Below are positions 16,796 through 26,373 of a DNA stretch of 64,000 nucleotides, piece by piece. The DNA is from Caloramator sp. E03. GTDB lineage: Bacteria; Bacillota; Clostridia; Clostridiales; Caloramatoraceae. The DNA is taken from contig NZ_CP040093.1 of NCBI RefSeq assembly GCF_006016075.1, positions 868,001-932,000 of the forward strand. Reading direction: 5' to 3'. The notes beneath the pieces were generated by a model. The model was not told where the DNA came from and searched no databases. It saw only the letters and a program-made list of their open reading frames with translations. A program made the position numbers and the translations under genes. Position 1 is the first letter of the stretch. Each line of letters opens with the position of its first letter.

Positions 16796-16974
16796 TAACA
16801 GGTCATGACTAAAAGTAGCCACAACGAATGCATGAAAAAGTTTGTGGTTTGTCAAAGATGACAGTAACATGAGTAACATGAGGGACGGTTACTTATTATA
16901 TTAAATAAACATAATATTTTATGGATTGCCCCCTAATTTTGCAGACATTGTGTATGAAATAAGTAACCGTCCCT
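16796..16974 (-). repeat. Right inverted repeat of the RAYT element
   Basis: Inverted copy of 15337-15503, beginning TAACAGGTCATGACTAAAAG and ending in AATAAGTAACCGTCCCT. It carries a few substitutions and a short insertion (GAGTAACATGAG-type repeat near 16870) relative to the left copy. The stretch 16511-16795 between the gene and this repeat has no gene; it is AT-rich and includes a run of alternating TA at about 16764-16780. Confidence 0.8.
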
Positions 16975-16997
16975 GGAAACATTTCAGCAAAAATACT

Positions 16998-17028
16998 AAA
17001 GCCTGTAACTCTTGATGTTACAGGCTTT
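16998..17028 (-). terminator. Hairpin after tRNA-Pro
   Basis: AAAGCCTGTAAC and GTTACAGGCTTT form a perfect 12-bp stem with a seven-base loop, starting a few bases beyond the tRNA 3' end. The T tract on the minus strand is broken, so termination may be partial. Confidence 0.65.
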
Positions 17029-17031
17029 TAT

Positions 17032-17107
17032 TGGTCTGGGTGACTGGACTTGAACCAGCGACCTCTTGAACCCCATTCAAGCGCGCTACCATCTGCGCCA
17101 CACCCAG
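17032..17107 (-). tRNA. tRNA-Pro (GGG anticodon)
   Basis: A 76-base cloverleaf including encoded CCA. The acceptor stem is CTGGGTG/CACCCAG. The anticodon stem CTTGA/TCAAG encloses ATGGGGT, so the anticodon is GGG and reads CCC and CCU proline codons. The T arm is CTGGTTCAAGTCCAG. Confidence 0.95.
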
Positions 17108-17238
17108 TCAATATTACATTATAATTATACTACTTTTTTTAAAAAAAGCAATATTGACTATAAAAATTATGTTAATATTAATTAGTTGTATATGTACTTA
17201 AACTATAAAATATGTATAATATAAAAAGAGGTGATTTT

Positions 17239-18168
17239 ATGCTATGCTTAAATCCTAACGATAAAATTGAATGTCAACCTTTTATTGTAAGAAAAATTTA
17301 CAAAAAAGTAAGTCAAAATAAAAAAGAATACTATCATCTTCAAATAAGCCACGGAATTAAGAATTATGACGCCAAGATTTGGAATTTTAAAGATGAAATA
17401 TCTGTGAATATAACTCCAGGATGCTTTGCAAATGTATGGGGAACAGTTAAAGATTTTAAAGGTAATCTACAAATACATATTGATAAAATATTGAAAATTG
17501 AAAACCCTGATGAAGATCTAATACAACAAATAACCCCAACTTGTAATACAGATCCTTTAAAGCTTGAGATAGAAATAAACAAACTAATATCATCAGTAAA
17601 ACATCCAAAATTAAATTCTTTATTAAATTCAATATTTAACTTACCTGAAATAATAAATAATTTTTATTTGAAAGCAGCTGGTGCTGAAATACACCATGCT
17701 TATATTGGAGGCCTTGCGGAACATACTATTGAAGTTACAAAAATAGTAATATTTCTCTGCAATATATATAATTACATAAATCGTGATTTGGCAGTTACTG
17801 CTTCTCTACTACATGATATAGGAAAAGTTATTGAGTTATCAAATTTTCCTGAGAATAAATATACCGATGCAGGCAGAATGCTTGGTCATATATATTTAGG
17901 TACTGATTTGATAAGTGCTGAAGCTAATAAGATTGCAGATTTTCCTAATGATCTTCTGCTGGACTTAAAACATTGTATATTAGCCCATCATGGTACACTT
18001 GAGATGGGATCCCCCGTAGTTCCAATGACAATTGAAGCTATAGCTTTACATAATGCGGATAAAATGAGTGCTGAAATAAATGGATTTAATCTTGCAATAC
18101 AGAGAGATACCAACACAGGAAACTGGACAGAATTTAATAACATATATAAAAGATATATAAAAAAGTAA
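17239..18168 (+). CDS. YhaM-like 3'-5' exoribonuclease (OB-fold plus HD domain)
   Basis: The first 110 residues resemble an OB-fold nucleic-acid-binding domain. From about residue 150 an HD phosphohydrolase domain follows, with AEIHHAYIGGLAEHT, SLLHDIGKV (the HD pair) and a later LAHHGTLEMGSP. This order and the 309-residue length fit B. subtilis YhaM/CbfA, a 3'-5' exonuclease active on RNA and single-stranded DNA. I use ATG 17239, five bases after the AGAGGTGA RBS, rather than the ATG at 17212. Activity on the same substrates is assumed from family membership. Confidence 0.85.
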   Translation: MLCLNPNDKIECQPFIVRKIYKKVSQNKKEYYHLQISHGIKNYDAKIWNFKDEISVNITPGCFANVWGTVKDFKGNLQIHIDKILKIENPDEDLIQQITPTCNTDPLKLEIEINKLISSVKHPKLNSLLNSIFNLPEIINNFYLKAAGAEIHHAYIGGLAEHTIEVTKIVIFLCNIYNYINRDLAVTASLLHDIGKVIELSNFPENKYTDAGRMLGHIYLGTDLISAEANKIADFPNDLLLDLKHCILAHHGTLEMGSPVVPMTIEAIALHNADKMSAEINGFNLAIQRDTNTGNWTEFNNIYKRYIKK

Positions 18169-18195
18169 AAACCTCTAAAAGGCTTTTACTTTTTT
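18160..18195. terminator. Shared bidirectional terminator between yhaM and the V-ATPase operon
   Basis: AAAAAGTAAAA with CCT and its complement AGG with TTTTACTTTTT form an A/U-flanked hairpin. It overlaps both stop codons of the convergent genes (18168 and 18175). Confidence 0.7.
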
Positions 18196-18810
18196 CTTTA
18201 TTCTTTTCTTTTTTACAACCTTTAACCTGAAAAAATCTTCTCTATCCTTTTCTTCAAGAGCATCTTGTATATATTTTACTATATCAGTATATTTTGGTAT
18301 TTGTATGTTTTCAAGTGCATTAGCTCTTTTCTGAGTCTTTTTTATTTCTACTGCCAGTTTGTATACAGAATTTTCAACCTCAGTAAGCTCTAAAATAAGC
18401 CATTTTATTTCCTGAAACTTTTTAAAAGCAACATCTATTGACACATTCGTTTGATAAAAACTATAAACTGGCTGTACATCCTTCTTTTTATATTTTATCT
18501 TAGGTATTTCTACACCCATAACACTTTTATATAGTATTTCAAATTCACTATCTTCAGGAGTAGAATCTCCAATATCTTCAACATCTGCAATTCCCATAGT
18601 AAGATTAGCCATTCTTAAAGCCTCATAAGCTTCCTCAAATGTTACTTTAACCTTTGACTGTATTTCCTTTGCTCTATCTATAAGGCTCATCATTTCCCTT
18701 ATAAGTACATTTCTCTTTTGATCTAATAACTCATATCCTTTTTTAGAAAACTCTAAAGTTGCCTTTGCACTCATAAGATTAGACTTTGTTGGGGCGATAT
18801 TTATATCCAT
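18175..18810 (-). CDS. ntpD: V-type ATPase subunit D (central shaft)
   Basis: A 211-residue protein with two long helical ends, as expected of the rotor shaft: the N-terminal NIAPTKSNLMSAKATLEFSK and GYELLDQKRNVLI are the family signatures, and the C-terminus is very basic (KVVKKKRIKKKVKAF). It turns inside the A3B3 head and, with subunit F, passes torque to the c-ring. It is the last gene of the ATPase operon, starting five bases after the subunit B stop. Confidence 0.95.
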   Translation of the reverse strand: MDINIAPTKSNLMSAKATLEFSKKGYELLDQKRNVLIREMMSLIDRAKEIQSKVKVTFEEAYEALRMANLTMGIADVEDIGDSTPEDSEFEILYKSVMGVEIPKIKYKKKDVQPVYSFYQTNVSIDVAFKKFQEIKWLILELTEVENSVYKLAVEIKKTQKRANALENIQIPKYTDIVKYIQDALEEKDREDFFRLKVVKKKRIKKKVKAF

Positions 18811-18814
18811 TCAA

Positions 18815-20191
18815 TCACCCCCTGTAATATGCATCTATCGTTTTGGGATCAATTCTATCAAGTTCAGTTTTAGGAAGTATTGAAAGTATGTCCCATGCTA
18901 TTTCAAGAGTTTCCTCAATGCTCCTATTCTCTTCAAAATCCTGTTTCAAAAATCTTTCCTCAAAGGCCCTTCCAAACTCAAGATATTTCTTATCTATATC
19001 AGAAAGTTCATCTTCTCCAATAACTTGAGATAATGCGATAACTTCCTGAACCCTTGAATATGATGAAAAAATCTGACTTGAAACTGATGGATGGTCTTCT
19101 CTTGTATATCCTTCCCCGATTCCATCCTTCATAAGTCTTGAAAGTGATGGAAGTATGTTTATTGGAGGATAAATATTCCTTTGAAAAATTTCTCTGCTTA
19201 ATACTATCTGGCCCTCTGTAATATATCCTGTTAAATCAGGAATTGGGTGGGTTATATCATCATTAGGCATAGTAAGAATTGGTATCTGAGTTATGGAACC
19301 AGAAGATCCTTCCATCATTCCTGCCCTTTCATACAAACTTGCAAGATCCGAATAAAGATATCCTGGATAACCCTTTCTTCCTGGAACTTCTTCCCTTGCT
19401 GAAGATATTTCTCTTAAGGCTTCACAATAACTTGTGATATCTGTCATTATAACAAGTATGTGCATATTATGGTTAAAAGCAAGATATTCAGCAGCAGTTA
19501 AAGCACATCTTGGGGTTATAATTCTTTCAACAATAGGATCATCAGCAAGATTTAAAAACATTACAACCCTTTCTAACACTCCAGATTCCTCAAATGCTTT
19601 TAAAAAATAATGAGCATCGTCATGCTTTACACCCATTGCAGCAAATACTACAGCAAAATCCTGACCTTCTTTCTCGGATATTTTAGCCTGTCTTACAATC
19701 TGTGCTGCAATTTGATTATGTGGTAGTCCATTACCTGAAAATATAGGAAGTTTTTGACCTCTAATCAACGTTGTAAGCCCATCAATAGCTGAAATTCCCG
19801 TCTGTATAAAGTTCCTTGGATATTTTCTTGCAACAGGATTTATAGGACGCCCATTTACATTAATTTTGGTTCCACCAAATATTTCTCCTCCATCGTCAAT
19901 AGGCTCACCAATACCATTAAAAACTCTGCCTAAAATATCTTTAGATAGTGTAATTTCAAGTGGTTTACCTGTAAACCTTACTGAAACATCTTTAACAGAC
20001 ATACCAGATGTTGTTTCAAAAACCTGTACTATCGCCTTATCTTTATAAAGTTGAACAACCTTCCCATGCTTTGTACCACTACTTGTCTTTATTTCAACTA
20101 TTTCATCGTAAGCAGCATTTTCTACACCAGATAAAACAATAAGAGGACCTTCTATTTTATCAAGCTGTATATATTCCTTAATAATGTTCAT
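18815..20191 (-). CDS. ntpB: V-type ATPase subunit B (non-catalytic head subunit)
   Basis: Of about 458 residues, with the family motifs [17 protein letters not shown] in place of a Walker A loop, [16 protein letters not shown], and [21 protein letters not shown]. It alternates with subunit A in the hexameric head and shapes the nucleotide site at the interface. The start is ATG 20191, with GAGGGGTGA upstream; a frame opening at 20206 would overlap subunit A. Confidence 0.96.
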   Translation of the reverse strand: MNIIKEYIQLDKIEGPLIVLSGVENAAYDEIVEIKTSSGTKHGKVVQLYKDKAIVQVFETTSGMSVKDVSVRFTGKPLEITLSKDILGRVFNGIGEPIDDGGEIFGGTKINVNGRPINPVARKYPRNFIQTGISAIDGLTTLIRGQKLPIFSGNGLPHNQIAAQIVRQAKISEKEGQDFAVVFAAMGVKHDDAHYFLKAFEESGVLERVVMFLNLADDPIVERIITPRCALTAAEYLAFNHNMHILVIMTDITSYCEALREISSAREEVPGRKGYPGYLYSDLASLYERAGMMEGSSGSITQIPILTMPNDDITHPIPDLTGYITEGQIVLSREIFQRNIYPPINILPSLSRLMKDGIGEGYTREDHPSVSSQIFSSYSRVQEVIALSQVIGEDELSDIDKKYLEFGRAFEERFLKQDFEENRSIEETLEIAWDILSILPKTELDRIDPKTIDAYYRG

Positions 20192-20195
20192 AAAA

Positions 20196-21965
20196 TCACC
20201 CCTCATAAGCTTCGATAAGGCTATTAAAGTATTCTGTTATTTCCTTTTCTAATATATCAAAATCATCTTTGTAATCATTTGGGATAGAATATTTCATCTT
20301 TAAAATTTTATTATAAACATCACTATTTTTTATCTTTGATACAGGTATTCCTTTTTTTATTGCTTCAATTGCGTTTTCATAAAAAAACTTTATAACTTTC
20401 AACATTCTATACTGTTTATTAAGTGGAACATAAGTATCATCCTTATGATATGCATTTTGCTGAAGATAGCCTATTTTTATAAGTTTTGCAACTTCAAGTA
20501 TAAGCCTTTGCTCATCAGGCAGAACATCTTCTCCTACAAGTTTTACTATTTCAAGAAGTTTACTTTCCTCTTGAAGAACTCTTAGCATCTGACCCCTAAG
20601 GTTCATCATATCATAAGAAACATTATCCCTATACCATTCATCAAGTGATGCCAGATATCCACTGTAACTTGAAAGCCAATTAATAGCTGGATAATGCCTT
20701 GCATAGGCAAGTTTTTTATCAAGACCTAAAAATGCACCAACAAACCTTTTAGTATTTTGAGTTACTGGCTCAGAGAAATCCCCACCAGCAGGGGATACTG
20801 CACCAATTATTGTAACTGATGCCTCATTTCCTCCAAGCGTTTCTACATAACCTGCTCTTTCATAAAATTCAGCAAGTCTTGAAGGAAGATATGCAGGATA
20901 ACCTTCCTCAGCAGGCATTTCCTCAAGACGACCTGATATTTCACGTAGAGCCTCTGCCCATCTTGATGTAGAATCAGCCATAATTGCAACATTATATCCC
21001 ATATCCCTAAAATATTCAGCAATAGTGATACCTGTATAAATAGATGCTTCTCTTGCAGCAACCGGCATGTTTGAAGTATTAGCAATAAGTATTGTTCTAT
21101 TCATTAAAGGAAGATTGGAATTAGGGTCAATAAGCTTGGGGAAATCCTCTAAAACCTCAGTCATTTCATTTCCTCTTTCCCCACAGCCTATATATACAAT
21201 AATATCTGCATCGCTCCATTTTGCCAGCTGATGCTGAGTCATAGTTTTTCCAGTTCCAAAGCCTCCAGGTATTGCTGCAGTACCTCCCTTTGCAACAGGG
21301 AAAAATGTATCAATAACTCTTTGTCCTGTTATAAGAGGCTTTTGAATAGGCATCCTTTCTTTAACAGGTCTTGGGATTCTAACTGGCCATTCCTGATACA
21401 TCTTTATATCATGTATTTTTTTACCGTCATCTATCTTTAAAAGGACTTCTTCCATATCATAACAGCCTGATTCTATAGCATAAACTATTTTCCCACTAAT
21501 GTCTGGAGGAATCATAAGCTTATGAACAATCAAAGGTGTTTCCTGAACAGTTCCAAAAATACTTCCTTCGTTTATAATGTCTCCTTCTTTTACCTTAATG
21601 GAAACCTCCCATTTCTTAGTTAAATCAATTGACGCAAGTCCAATACCTTCACTTATAAAACCTCCTGATTTCTCATATATAAAACTAAGAGGCCTTTGTA
21701 TGCCATCAAATATGTTGCCAATAATTCCGGGACCTAACTTTACAGAAAGAGGCTTACCTGTAGATTCTATTTTTTCTCCTACTCTAAGTCCTGTAGTTTC
21801 TTCATAAACCTGTACAGTCCCTATATCACCATCAATAGATATAACTTCTCCTATAAGTCTTTTTTCTCCTACTGTAACCATTTCTCTCATTTTAAACATT
21901 TCCATATTATCAGCCTTTATAACAGGTCCATTAATATATGTTATAGTACCTTGAATTTTGTCCAT
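20196..21965 (-). CDS. ntpA: V-type ATPase subunit A (catalytic)
   Basis: The catalytic subunit, 589 residues. The Walker A loop is GGFGTGKT, with GCGERGNEM and [23 protein letters not shown] (shown in part: catalytic Glu in GERGNE, arginine-rich SRWAEAL) after it. The extra 'non-homologous' domain of about 90 residues that marks V/A-type A subunits lies near residues 110-200 ([18 protein letters not shown] onward). It hydrolyses or makes ATP on the cytoplasmic face. Its stop codon lies just before the subunit B RBS, consistent with coupled translation. Confidence 0.97.
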   Translation of the reverse strand: MDKIQGTITYINGPVIKADNMEMFKMREMVTVGEKRLIGEVISIDGDIGTVQVYEETTGLRVGEKIESTGKPLSVKLGPGIIGNIFDGIQRPLSFIYEKSGGFISEGIGLASIDLTKKWEVSIKVKEGDIINEGSIFGTVQETPLIVHKLMIPPDISGKIVYAIESGCYDMEEVLLKIDDGKKIHDIKMYQEWPVRIPRPVKERMPIQKPLITGQRVIDTFFPVAKGGTAAIPGGFGTGKTMTQHQLAKWSDADIIVYIGCGERGNEMTEVLEDFPKLIDPNSNLPLMNRTILIANTSNMPVAAREASIYTGITIAEYFRDMGYNVAIMADSTSRWAEALREISGRLEEMPAEEGYPAYLPSRLAEFYERAGYVETLGGNEASVTIIGAVSPAGGDFSEPVTQNTKRFVGAFLGLDKKLAYARHYPAINWLSSYSGYLASLDEWYRDNVSYDMMNLRGQMLRVLQEESKLLEIVKLVGEDVLPDEQRLILEVAKLIKIGYLQQNAYHKDDTYVPLNKQYRMLKVIKFFYENAIEAIKKGIPVSKIKNSDVYNKILKMKYSIPNDYKDDFDILEKEITEYFNSLIEAYEG

Positions 21966-21976
21966 ATAACCACCAC

Positions 21977-22579
21977 CTATTGTAATACCTCAAAGAGCTT
22001 TTCACCAATTATTTCCCTTGAATTAATTACTCTGCTTGCCATAGACATATCAATTCTCATATTACCTTCTTTATAGTTGATTATAAAACCACCTGTTATA
22101 TTATCATCTAATAAGAATTCTACTTTCTTATCACCACAGATATTTATTATATCCTGTTTAAACCTTTCAATATCCTTTGATGTTAATATAACTTCAATAT
22201 TTTTTGCATCTTTTAATTCTTCTAAGACTCCTTTAAAGTCTCTTAAAAACATATTCTTATATTCATCAGAATCTGTAAATTTTATGCAATATTCCATAAC
22301 ATTTTTAATTAATTCGTCAAAAATCTCTTTTCTTTTTTCAAGTATTATCTTTTTTTCTTCAACCTTTGCTTTAGATATTATCTGTAGCTTTTGTTTCATT
22401 ATATTTTTTTCACTTTCATCTCTTAGCTGCTTTGCTTCTTTTTCAAATTCTTCTTTCTTTTGAGCAATCAAATTACCATATTCTAAATTAAACTTTTTTA
22501 ATAAATTCTCATTTTCCTTTTCTATTCTGTCATATATTAGCTTAGTAAAGAGATTTAGTTTTTCTTCAATGGTTATCAT
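21977..22579 (-). CDS. ntpE: V-type ATPase subunit E (peripheral stalk)
   Basis: A 200-residue protein whose first 100 residues are a highly charged coiled coil (KKEEFEKEAKQLRDESEKNIMKQK), followed by a globular alpha/beta domain ending GGFIINYKEGNMRIDMSMASRV, which is the most conserved part of the family. It pairs with the small coiled-coil subunit encoded first in the operon to form the stator stalk that holds the head still. Confidence 0.92.
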   Translation of the reverse strand: MITIEEKLNLFTKLIYDRIEKENENLLKKFNLEYGNLIAQKKEEFEKEAKQLRDESEKNIMKQKLQIISKAKVEEKKIILEKRKEIFDELIKNVMEYCIKFTDSDEYKNMFLRDFKGVLEELKDAKNIEVILTSKDIERFKQDIINICGDKKVEFLLDDNITGGFIINYKEGNMRIDMSMASRVINSREIIGEKLFEVLQ

Positions 22580-22588
22580 ATAATCACC

Positions 22589-22897
22589 TCATATCCTAAT
22601 ACCTATAGAATCTCTTACATAACCAGTTATATAATCTTCACTCTTTATACTTCCATGTCTATCAGGTATTTCAACTATCAAAGGGGACTTCATTTTTTGT
22701 TTTATATTGTTTATTTTATCCCTCATTTTTTCTGCTAATTTTTCTGTAATTATTATAATTAATATATTCTTATCCTTTATAAGGTTATCTAAGAGCTTTT
22801 CAGCTTCTTTTTTTTCATTTACGATTGTGCCTTTTATCCCTGCAAGCCTCATTCCAACAAGAGTATCCCTGTTGTCACTAATAAGATATATATTCAT
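22589..22897 (-). CDS. ntpF: V-type ATPase subunit F
   Basis: A 102-residue protein: an N-terminal Rossmann-like half (MNIYLISDNRDTLVGMRLAGI, IIIITEKLAEKMRDKI) and a C-terminal tail reaching toward the shaft (PLIVEIPDRHGSIK). It binds subunit D in the rotor. The letter follows the common bacterial A/V nomenclature; in Enterococcus the same protein is called NtpG. Confidence 0.92.
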   Translation of the reverse strand: MNIYLISDNRDTLVGMRLAGIKGTIVNEKKEAEKLLDNLIKDKNILIIIITEKLAEKMRDKINNIKQKMKSPLIVEIPDRHGSIKSEDYITGYVRDSIGIRI

Positions 22898-22908
22898 AGA
22901 ATCACTTC

Positions 22909-23328
22909 CTATAATCTTCCTAAGATCATTATGGATATTATAAGTCCATATATTGCAATACCTTCTGCAAGACCAACAAAAATAAGTGTCTTACCAAGTA
23001 TCTTTGGATCCTCAGATACAGCACCTAATGCTGATGATCCAACAGCTGCAACTGCAATACCAGCTCCAACTGCTGCAAGGCCTGTTGAAAGTGCAGCTGC
23101 AATAAATCCAAGGCCTGATGAACTACTCATAACTCCTTCAGCATAAGCTACCTTTGGTATTGATGTTACAATAATCCCAGTCAAAACAGGTATAAGTGAG
23201 CAAAGATTAATTTTTAATGCTCTTTTTACTACCTTTTTATTTGCCTTAACACCTTTATGAAAATCTATAATTCCTTTTGTTATAGTTACGATTACAATTA
23301 AAGTTGCGATTAATACAAAATAATACAT
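22909..23328 (-). CDS. ntpK: V-type ATPase subunit K (c-ring proteolipid)
   Basis: 139 residues with three predicted membrane helices: an N-terminal one (about 1-20), then a basic linker and a further hydrophobic stretch, then the c-ring hairpin GLGFIAAALSTGLAAVGAG and TLIFVGLAEGIAIYGLIIS. The ion-carrying carboxylate is the Glu in GLAEGIAIYG. There is only one such hairpin, unlike the duplicated Enterococcus proteolipid. Whether it carries protons or sodium cannot be settled: the first helix has no Gln, which is usual in well-studied sodium rings, but this is weak evidence. Confidence 0.93.
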   Translation of the reverse strand: MYYFVLIATLIVIVTITKGIIDFHKGVKANKKVVKRALKINLCSLIPVLTGIIVTSIPKVAYAEGVMSSSSGLGFIAAALSTGLAAVGAGIAVAAVGSSALGAVSEDPKILGKTLIFVGLAEGIAIYGLIISIMILGRL

Positions 23329-23340
23329 TTTTTCATCCTC

Positions 23341-25371
23341 CTATTCAATGTTTAGTATTAGTTGTTTTTTACTAAGTCTATTTATACGTTTTTTAGCATT
23401 ATCTATAGATGCTGTTAAATAGCAGGGATTATATTCATAGCCTGTACCTGAAAAATACTTGCTGAAAAGCTCATAATATTCAAGCCTTAATCCTTGAATG
23501 AACACTATAAGGCCTTCAAGTCCAATAATTATAACATTACCAAGTATCATAGTAGCTGTACTTTCAATGTTATTAGCCATCATTTTAGAAAGAGTTGCAA
23601 AAGCAATAAAAAGCCCAACATGGTTAATTGCAAATGCACCAACCCTTATAAAGGATAATGTATTGCTAAGTAAACTAAGAAGAGTTTCAAGTATTCCAAA
23701 TCCACCTTCAATGTAATAATCATATACAGATTCACTATATAAAGGTCTAACACCTTTTATCAAATTTGATAGAGGCTCTTTAAGAACCATTATAATAATC
23801 AATGTTATTAAAATAATAGTAATAGCTCCTGAAGGAATAAATGTATCTTTATTTAACACCTTAGCTACAATATAATAAAGCAATAGCCAATAAAAAGAAA
23901 GCCCTGCTACACCATTTCTGCTAAATATTCCATTTTCAATGTCCCGCCTTTTATATGAATTAATAAGATTATATAAATAACCAATCGAAAGAAGTATTAC
24001 TCCAAATACTATTGCTGCTATAAGCATTACATTTATTTCTTCCATAGGTCTTACAACTAATTCCTTTATTATATTTTCATATCCAAATACACTTCCATAT
24101 ATAAAACCAAATATAGTAGAACTTATACCTAATCTTGCAAGGACTCCACCAAGATTAGGCCTCCTTTTAAACCGATTTAAAATTTCTCCTATTAAAAATA
24201 GAACCAAACCTTGTCCAACATCACCAAACATTGCTCCAAATAAAAGCATATAGCTAATACCAACAAAAGCTGTAGGATCAAGTTCATTATATGAAGGTAT
24301 ACCATACATTTTAACAATTGATTCGAAAGGAGTTAACATATAGCCATTTCTAAGGCATGTTGGAGGGTTTAACCCTTCCCTTAAATCTTTAGCTTCTTTA
24401 AAAACTATAATTAGATTTTTATGTTCTGCTTCTAAACTCTTTAATAAATTCTTTTTCCTAAATGATGGTATCCAACCTGTCAAATAAAAAAACTCATCTG
24501 TACATGCTATAAAACTTTTAAGTTCTTCTATTTTAAATTCCATCATTAACCTTGAATAATATCTTTCTACATTTTTTAAATTATCATTTTTTATGTCTAA
24601 AAGTTGTTCTTTTATAGATTTTATTTCATCTTTAATTTGATTTTTCCTATCTTTTAGCTTTTCAAGCCACTTTGAAGGAGTACCAATGAATCTCATGTTG
24701 ATTTTAAATTCATCAAAACTTAAAGACATTAAAACTCTATCAACTTCTATCTCAAAGGGTGATGGTATAAAGGCCATTAAAACAGCAATATCTGCATCAC
24801 TATATACTTTAAAAATAATAGCTGATATATTTTCATAATTCTTTTTTAATTTATCAACATTGTACTTTGGAATAACACCAATTTTCATCTTTATATATTT
24901 CATATCAAGTATTTCATCAAGATTAATATTTATATTCTTTATATACTTTAAATACCGTTCAAGTCGCTCTATATCATCGTTTTCTTCATTAAGCTTAATA
25001 ACCTTTTCATGTTTTTCCTTTACAAGCTCATATAATTTATTTATTTCATCAATATCATTTTTAAATTCATATTTTTCCTTTAAATATTTATAGCTAATTC
25101 TTTTTTTCATTCCAAATATATCGAAAAGGCCATCAACTTTACGTTGAATCTCTTGAATATTTTTCTGGCTGTTATATTGTTTTATATAGTTAAAGTCAAC
25201 AAGAGCATCAACATTGTCTTGAGCCCTTAATATTGGAAAGTTGTTTTGATTAATTTCATTTATTGCATTTATCATGTGTACAGAAGATGAAAGCACTATC
25301 TTTCTCGCTATATTATCAACTTCATTCATTTGACCTATTATATTTATCATTTCCATTTTTTCTACAGCCAT
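23341..25371 (-). CDS. ntpI: V-type ATPase subunit I (a-subunit/stator membrane channel)
   Basis: The 676-residue subunit has a cytoplasmic half (1 to about 320, coiled coils and two lobes that bind the peripheral stalks) and a membrane half with about seven helices (FGAMFGDVGQGLVLFLIGE, GVAGLSFYWLLLYYIVAK, SNTLSFIRVGAFAINHVGLF). The conserved Arg of the ion half-channels lies in LSFIRVGAFA. Start: ATG 25371 after GGGGTGG; a longer frame to 25404 would overlap the preceding gene and lacks an RBS. The preceding gene encodes a second copy of only its soluble half. Confidence 0.93.
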   Translation of the reverse strand: MAVEKMEMINIIGQMNEVDNIARKIVLSSSVHMINAINEINQNNFPILRAQDNVDALVDFNYIKQYNSQKNIQEIQRKVDGLFDIFGMKKRISYKYLKEKYEFKNDIDEINKLYELVKEKHEKVIKLNEENDDIERLERYLKYIKNININLDEILDMKYIKMKIGVIPKYNVDKLKKNYENISAIIFKVYSDADIAVLMAFIPSPFEIEVDRVLMSLSFDEFKINMRFIGTPSKWLEKLKDRKNQIKDEIKSIKEQLLDIKNDNLKNVERYYSRLMMEFKIEELKSFIACTDEFFYLTGWIPSFRKKNLLKSLEAEHKNLIIVFKEAKDLREGLNPPTCLRNGYMLTPFESIVKMYGIPSYNELDPTAFVGISYMLLFGAMFGDVGQGLVLFLIGEILNRFKRRPNLGGVLARLGISSTIFGFIYGSVFGYENIIKELVVRPMEEINVMLIAAIVFGVILLSIGYLYNLINSYKRRDIENGIFSRNGVAGLSFYWLLLYYIVAKVLNKDTFIPSGAITIILITLIIIMVLKEPLSNLIKGVRPLYSESVYDYYIEGGFGILETLLSLLSNTLSFIRVGAFAINHVGLFIAFATLSKMMANNIESTATMILGNVIIIGLEGLIVFIQGLRLEYYELFSKYFSGTGYEYNPCYLTASIDNAKKRINRLSKKQLILNIE

Positions 25372-25400
25372 TTTACCACCCCAAAAATTTGAACTTAAAT

Positions 25401-26360
25401 TCAATTATTACAATAATTAACTATGAGCCTTTCATTAAAAGGTTCCAGCAAACTTTCAACTGCCTTTTTCTTTCCCTTAGAAATACTTGCAGCAATTATA
25501 AAAAAATTGTTTATCATTATTACATTTGATTTAATTTTCTCCATTTGCATCTCTATATTTAAATGCAATTTGTACTTAATTATATCTTTATATAGCTTCT
25601 CTTTAATCACCAATAATTCATCATTCAAAGACATTATGTTGTTATTTAATATTTCTATTCTATTTTTTAAAGCTTCTAAGTATTCTTTAAAGCACTTAGC
25701 AGAGCCCATTTCAAATTTATATTCCTCAAAGTTTAGCGAATTTAATACTCTATTTACTTCTAATTCCATAACCTCTGGAATTAAAATAAATAAAAAAGCT
25801 TCATCCTTATTTTCATAGACCTTAAATATTATTGCTGCAATATTTTCATAATTTTTCTTCATCTTATCCATACTATACTTTATTAGTTTACCTGCTTTAA
25901 ACCTTATATAATTCATATTTATTAAGGAGTCAATATTTTCACTAACATCTTTACTAACAGTCAAATACTCTTTAAGCTTTTTTAAATCCTCTAATTCATT
26001 TTTAAGCTTTAAAAGAGCATTATTTTTATCTAATATTTCTCTATAAATTTCATTTATTTTTTCTATATCTTTATTAAAATCATACTCTTCTACTTTTTGA
26101 TTCTTTGGGAGAACTAATTTCATGTCTAATATTTTTATAATCGCATCAAGTTTTCGCTTAGTATCTTCAATAAGATTATTGTTATTGGTATAAATTTTGA
26201 TTATATCTTTGGCTTCTTTTAAAATATCTACTCTTTTTTCTATTTCCTTTCTCGCATCAATAAACTGTACATATTCACTTTTAACTAAATTTCTAAGCAC
26301 TCTGTCACTATCATCCTGATATCCAATTATGTTAACAGTTTGCCTTTTATTAAATATCAC
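25401..26360 (-). CDS. Stand-alone paralogue of the subunit I cytoplasmic domain
   Basis: This 319-residue protein aligns with the first about 320 residues of the full subunit I encoded just downstream (for example DKMKKNYENIAAIIFKVY against DKLKKNYENISAIIFKVY, and EVNRVLNSLNFEEYKFEMG against EVDRVLMSLSFDEFKINMR) but stops before any membrane helix. The order of parts is N-terminal lobe, long coiled coil, distal lobe. The stop is clean and the RBS normal, so it is not simply a broken gene. It is cotranscribed between subunits C and I. It might bind stalks as an extra stator part, or cap the head when the enzyme is disassembled; function is inferred only. Confidence 0.8.
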   Translation of the reverse strand: MIFNKRQTVNIIGYQDDSDRVLRNLVKSEYVQFIDARKEIEKRVDILKEAKDIIKIYTNNNNLIEDTKRKLDAIIKILDMKLVLPKNQKVEEYDFNKDIEKINEIYREILDKNNALLKLKNELEDLKKLKEYLTVSKDVSENIDSLINMNYIRFKAGKLIKYSMDKMKKNYENIAAIIFKVYENKDEAFLFILIPEVMELEVNRVLNSLNFEEYKFEMGSAKCFKEYLEALKNRIEILNNNIMSLNDELLVIKEKLYKDIIKYKLHLNIEMQMEKIKSNVIMINNFFIIAASISKGKKKAVESLLEPFNERLIVNYCNN

Positions 26361-26373
26361 CTTATCACCTCAA

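Larger units (their letters stand above)
15337..16974. mobile_element. RAYT-type transposon-like element with long nested inverted repeats
   Basis: The ends are inverted repeats of 167 and 179 bases (15337-15503 and 16796-16974), each beginning with AGGGACGGTTACTTATT on its outer edge. Each repeat is itself palindromic at its outer part: the same GGGACGGTTACTTATT word returns in inverse orientation about 95 bases in. Between the repeats lies one REP-associated tyrosine transposase gene. A further partial copy, GGGACGGTTAGTGTG, lies outside the element at 15283. No clear target duplication is seen, which is expected for HUH enzymes. Confidence 0.75.

Noticed and set aside
25371-26360. The two subunit I genes as one gene split by a frameshift
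   Set aside because: The two proteins overlap in homology over the same N-terminal domain, so they are paralogues, not halves.
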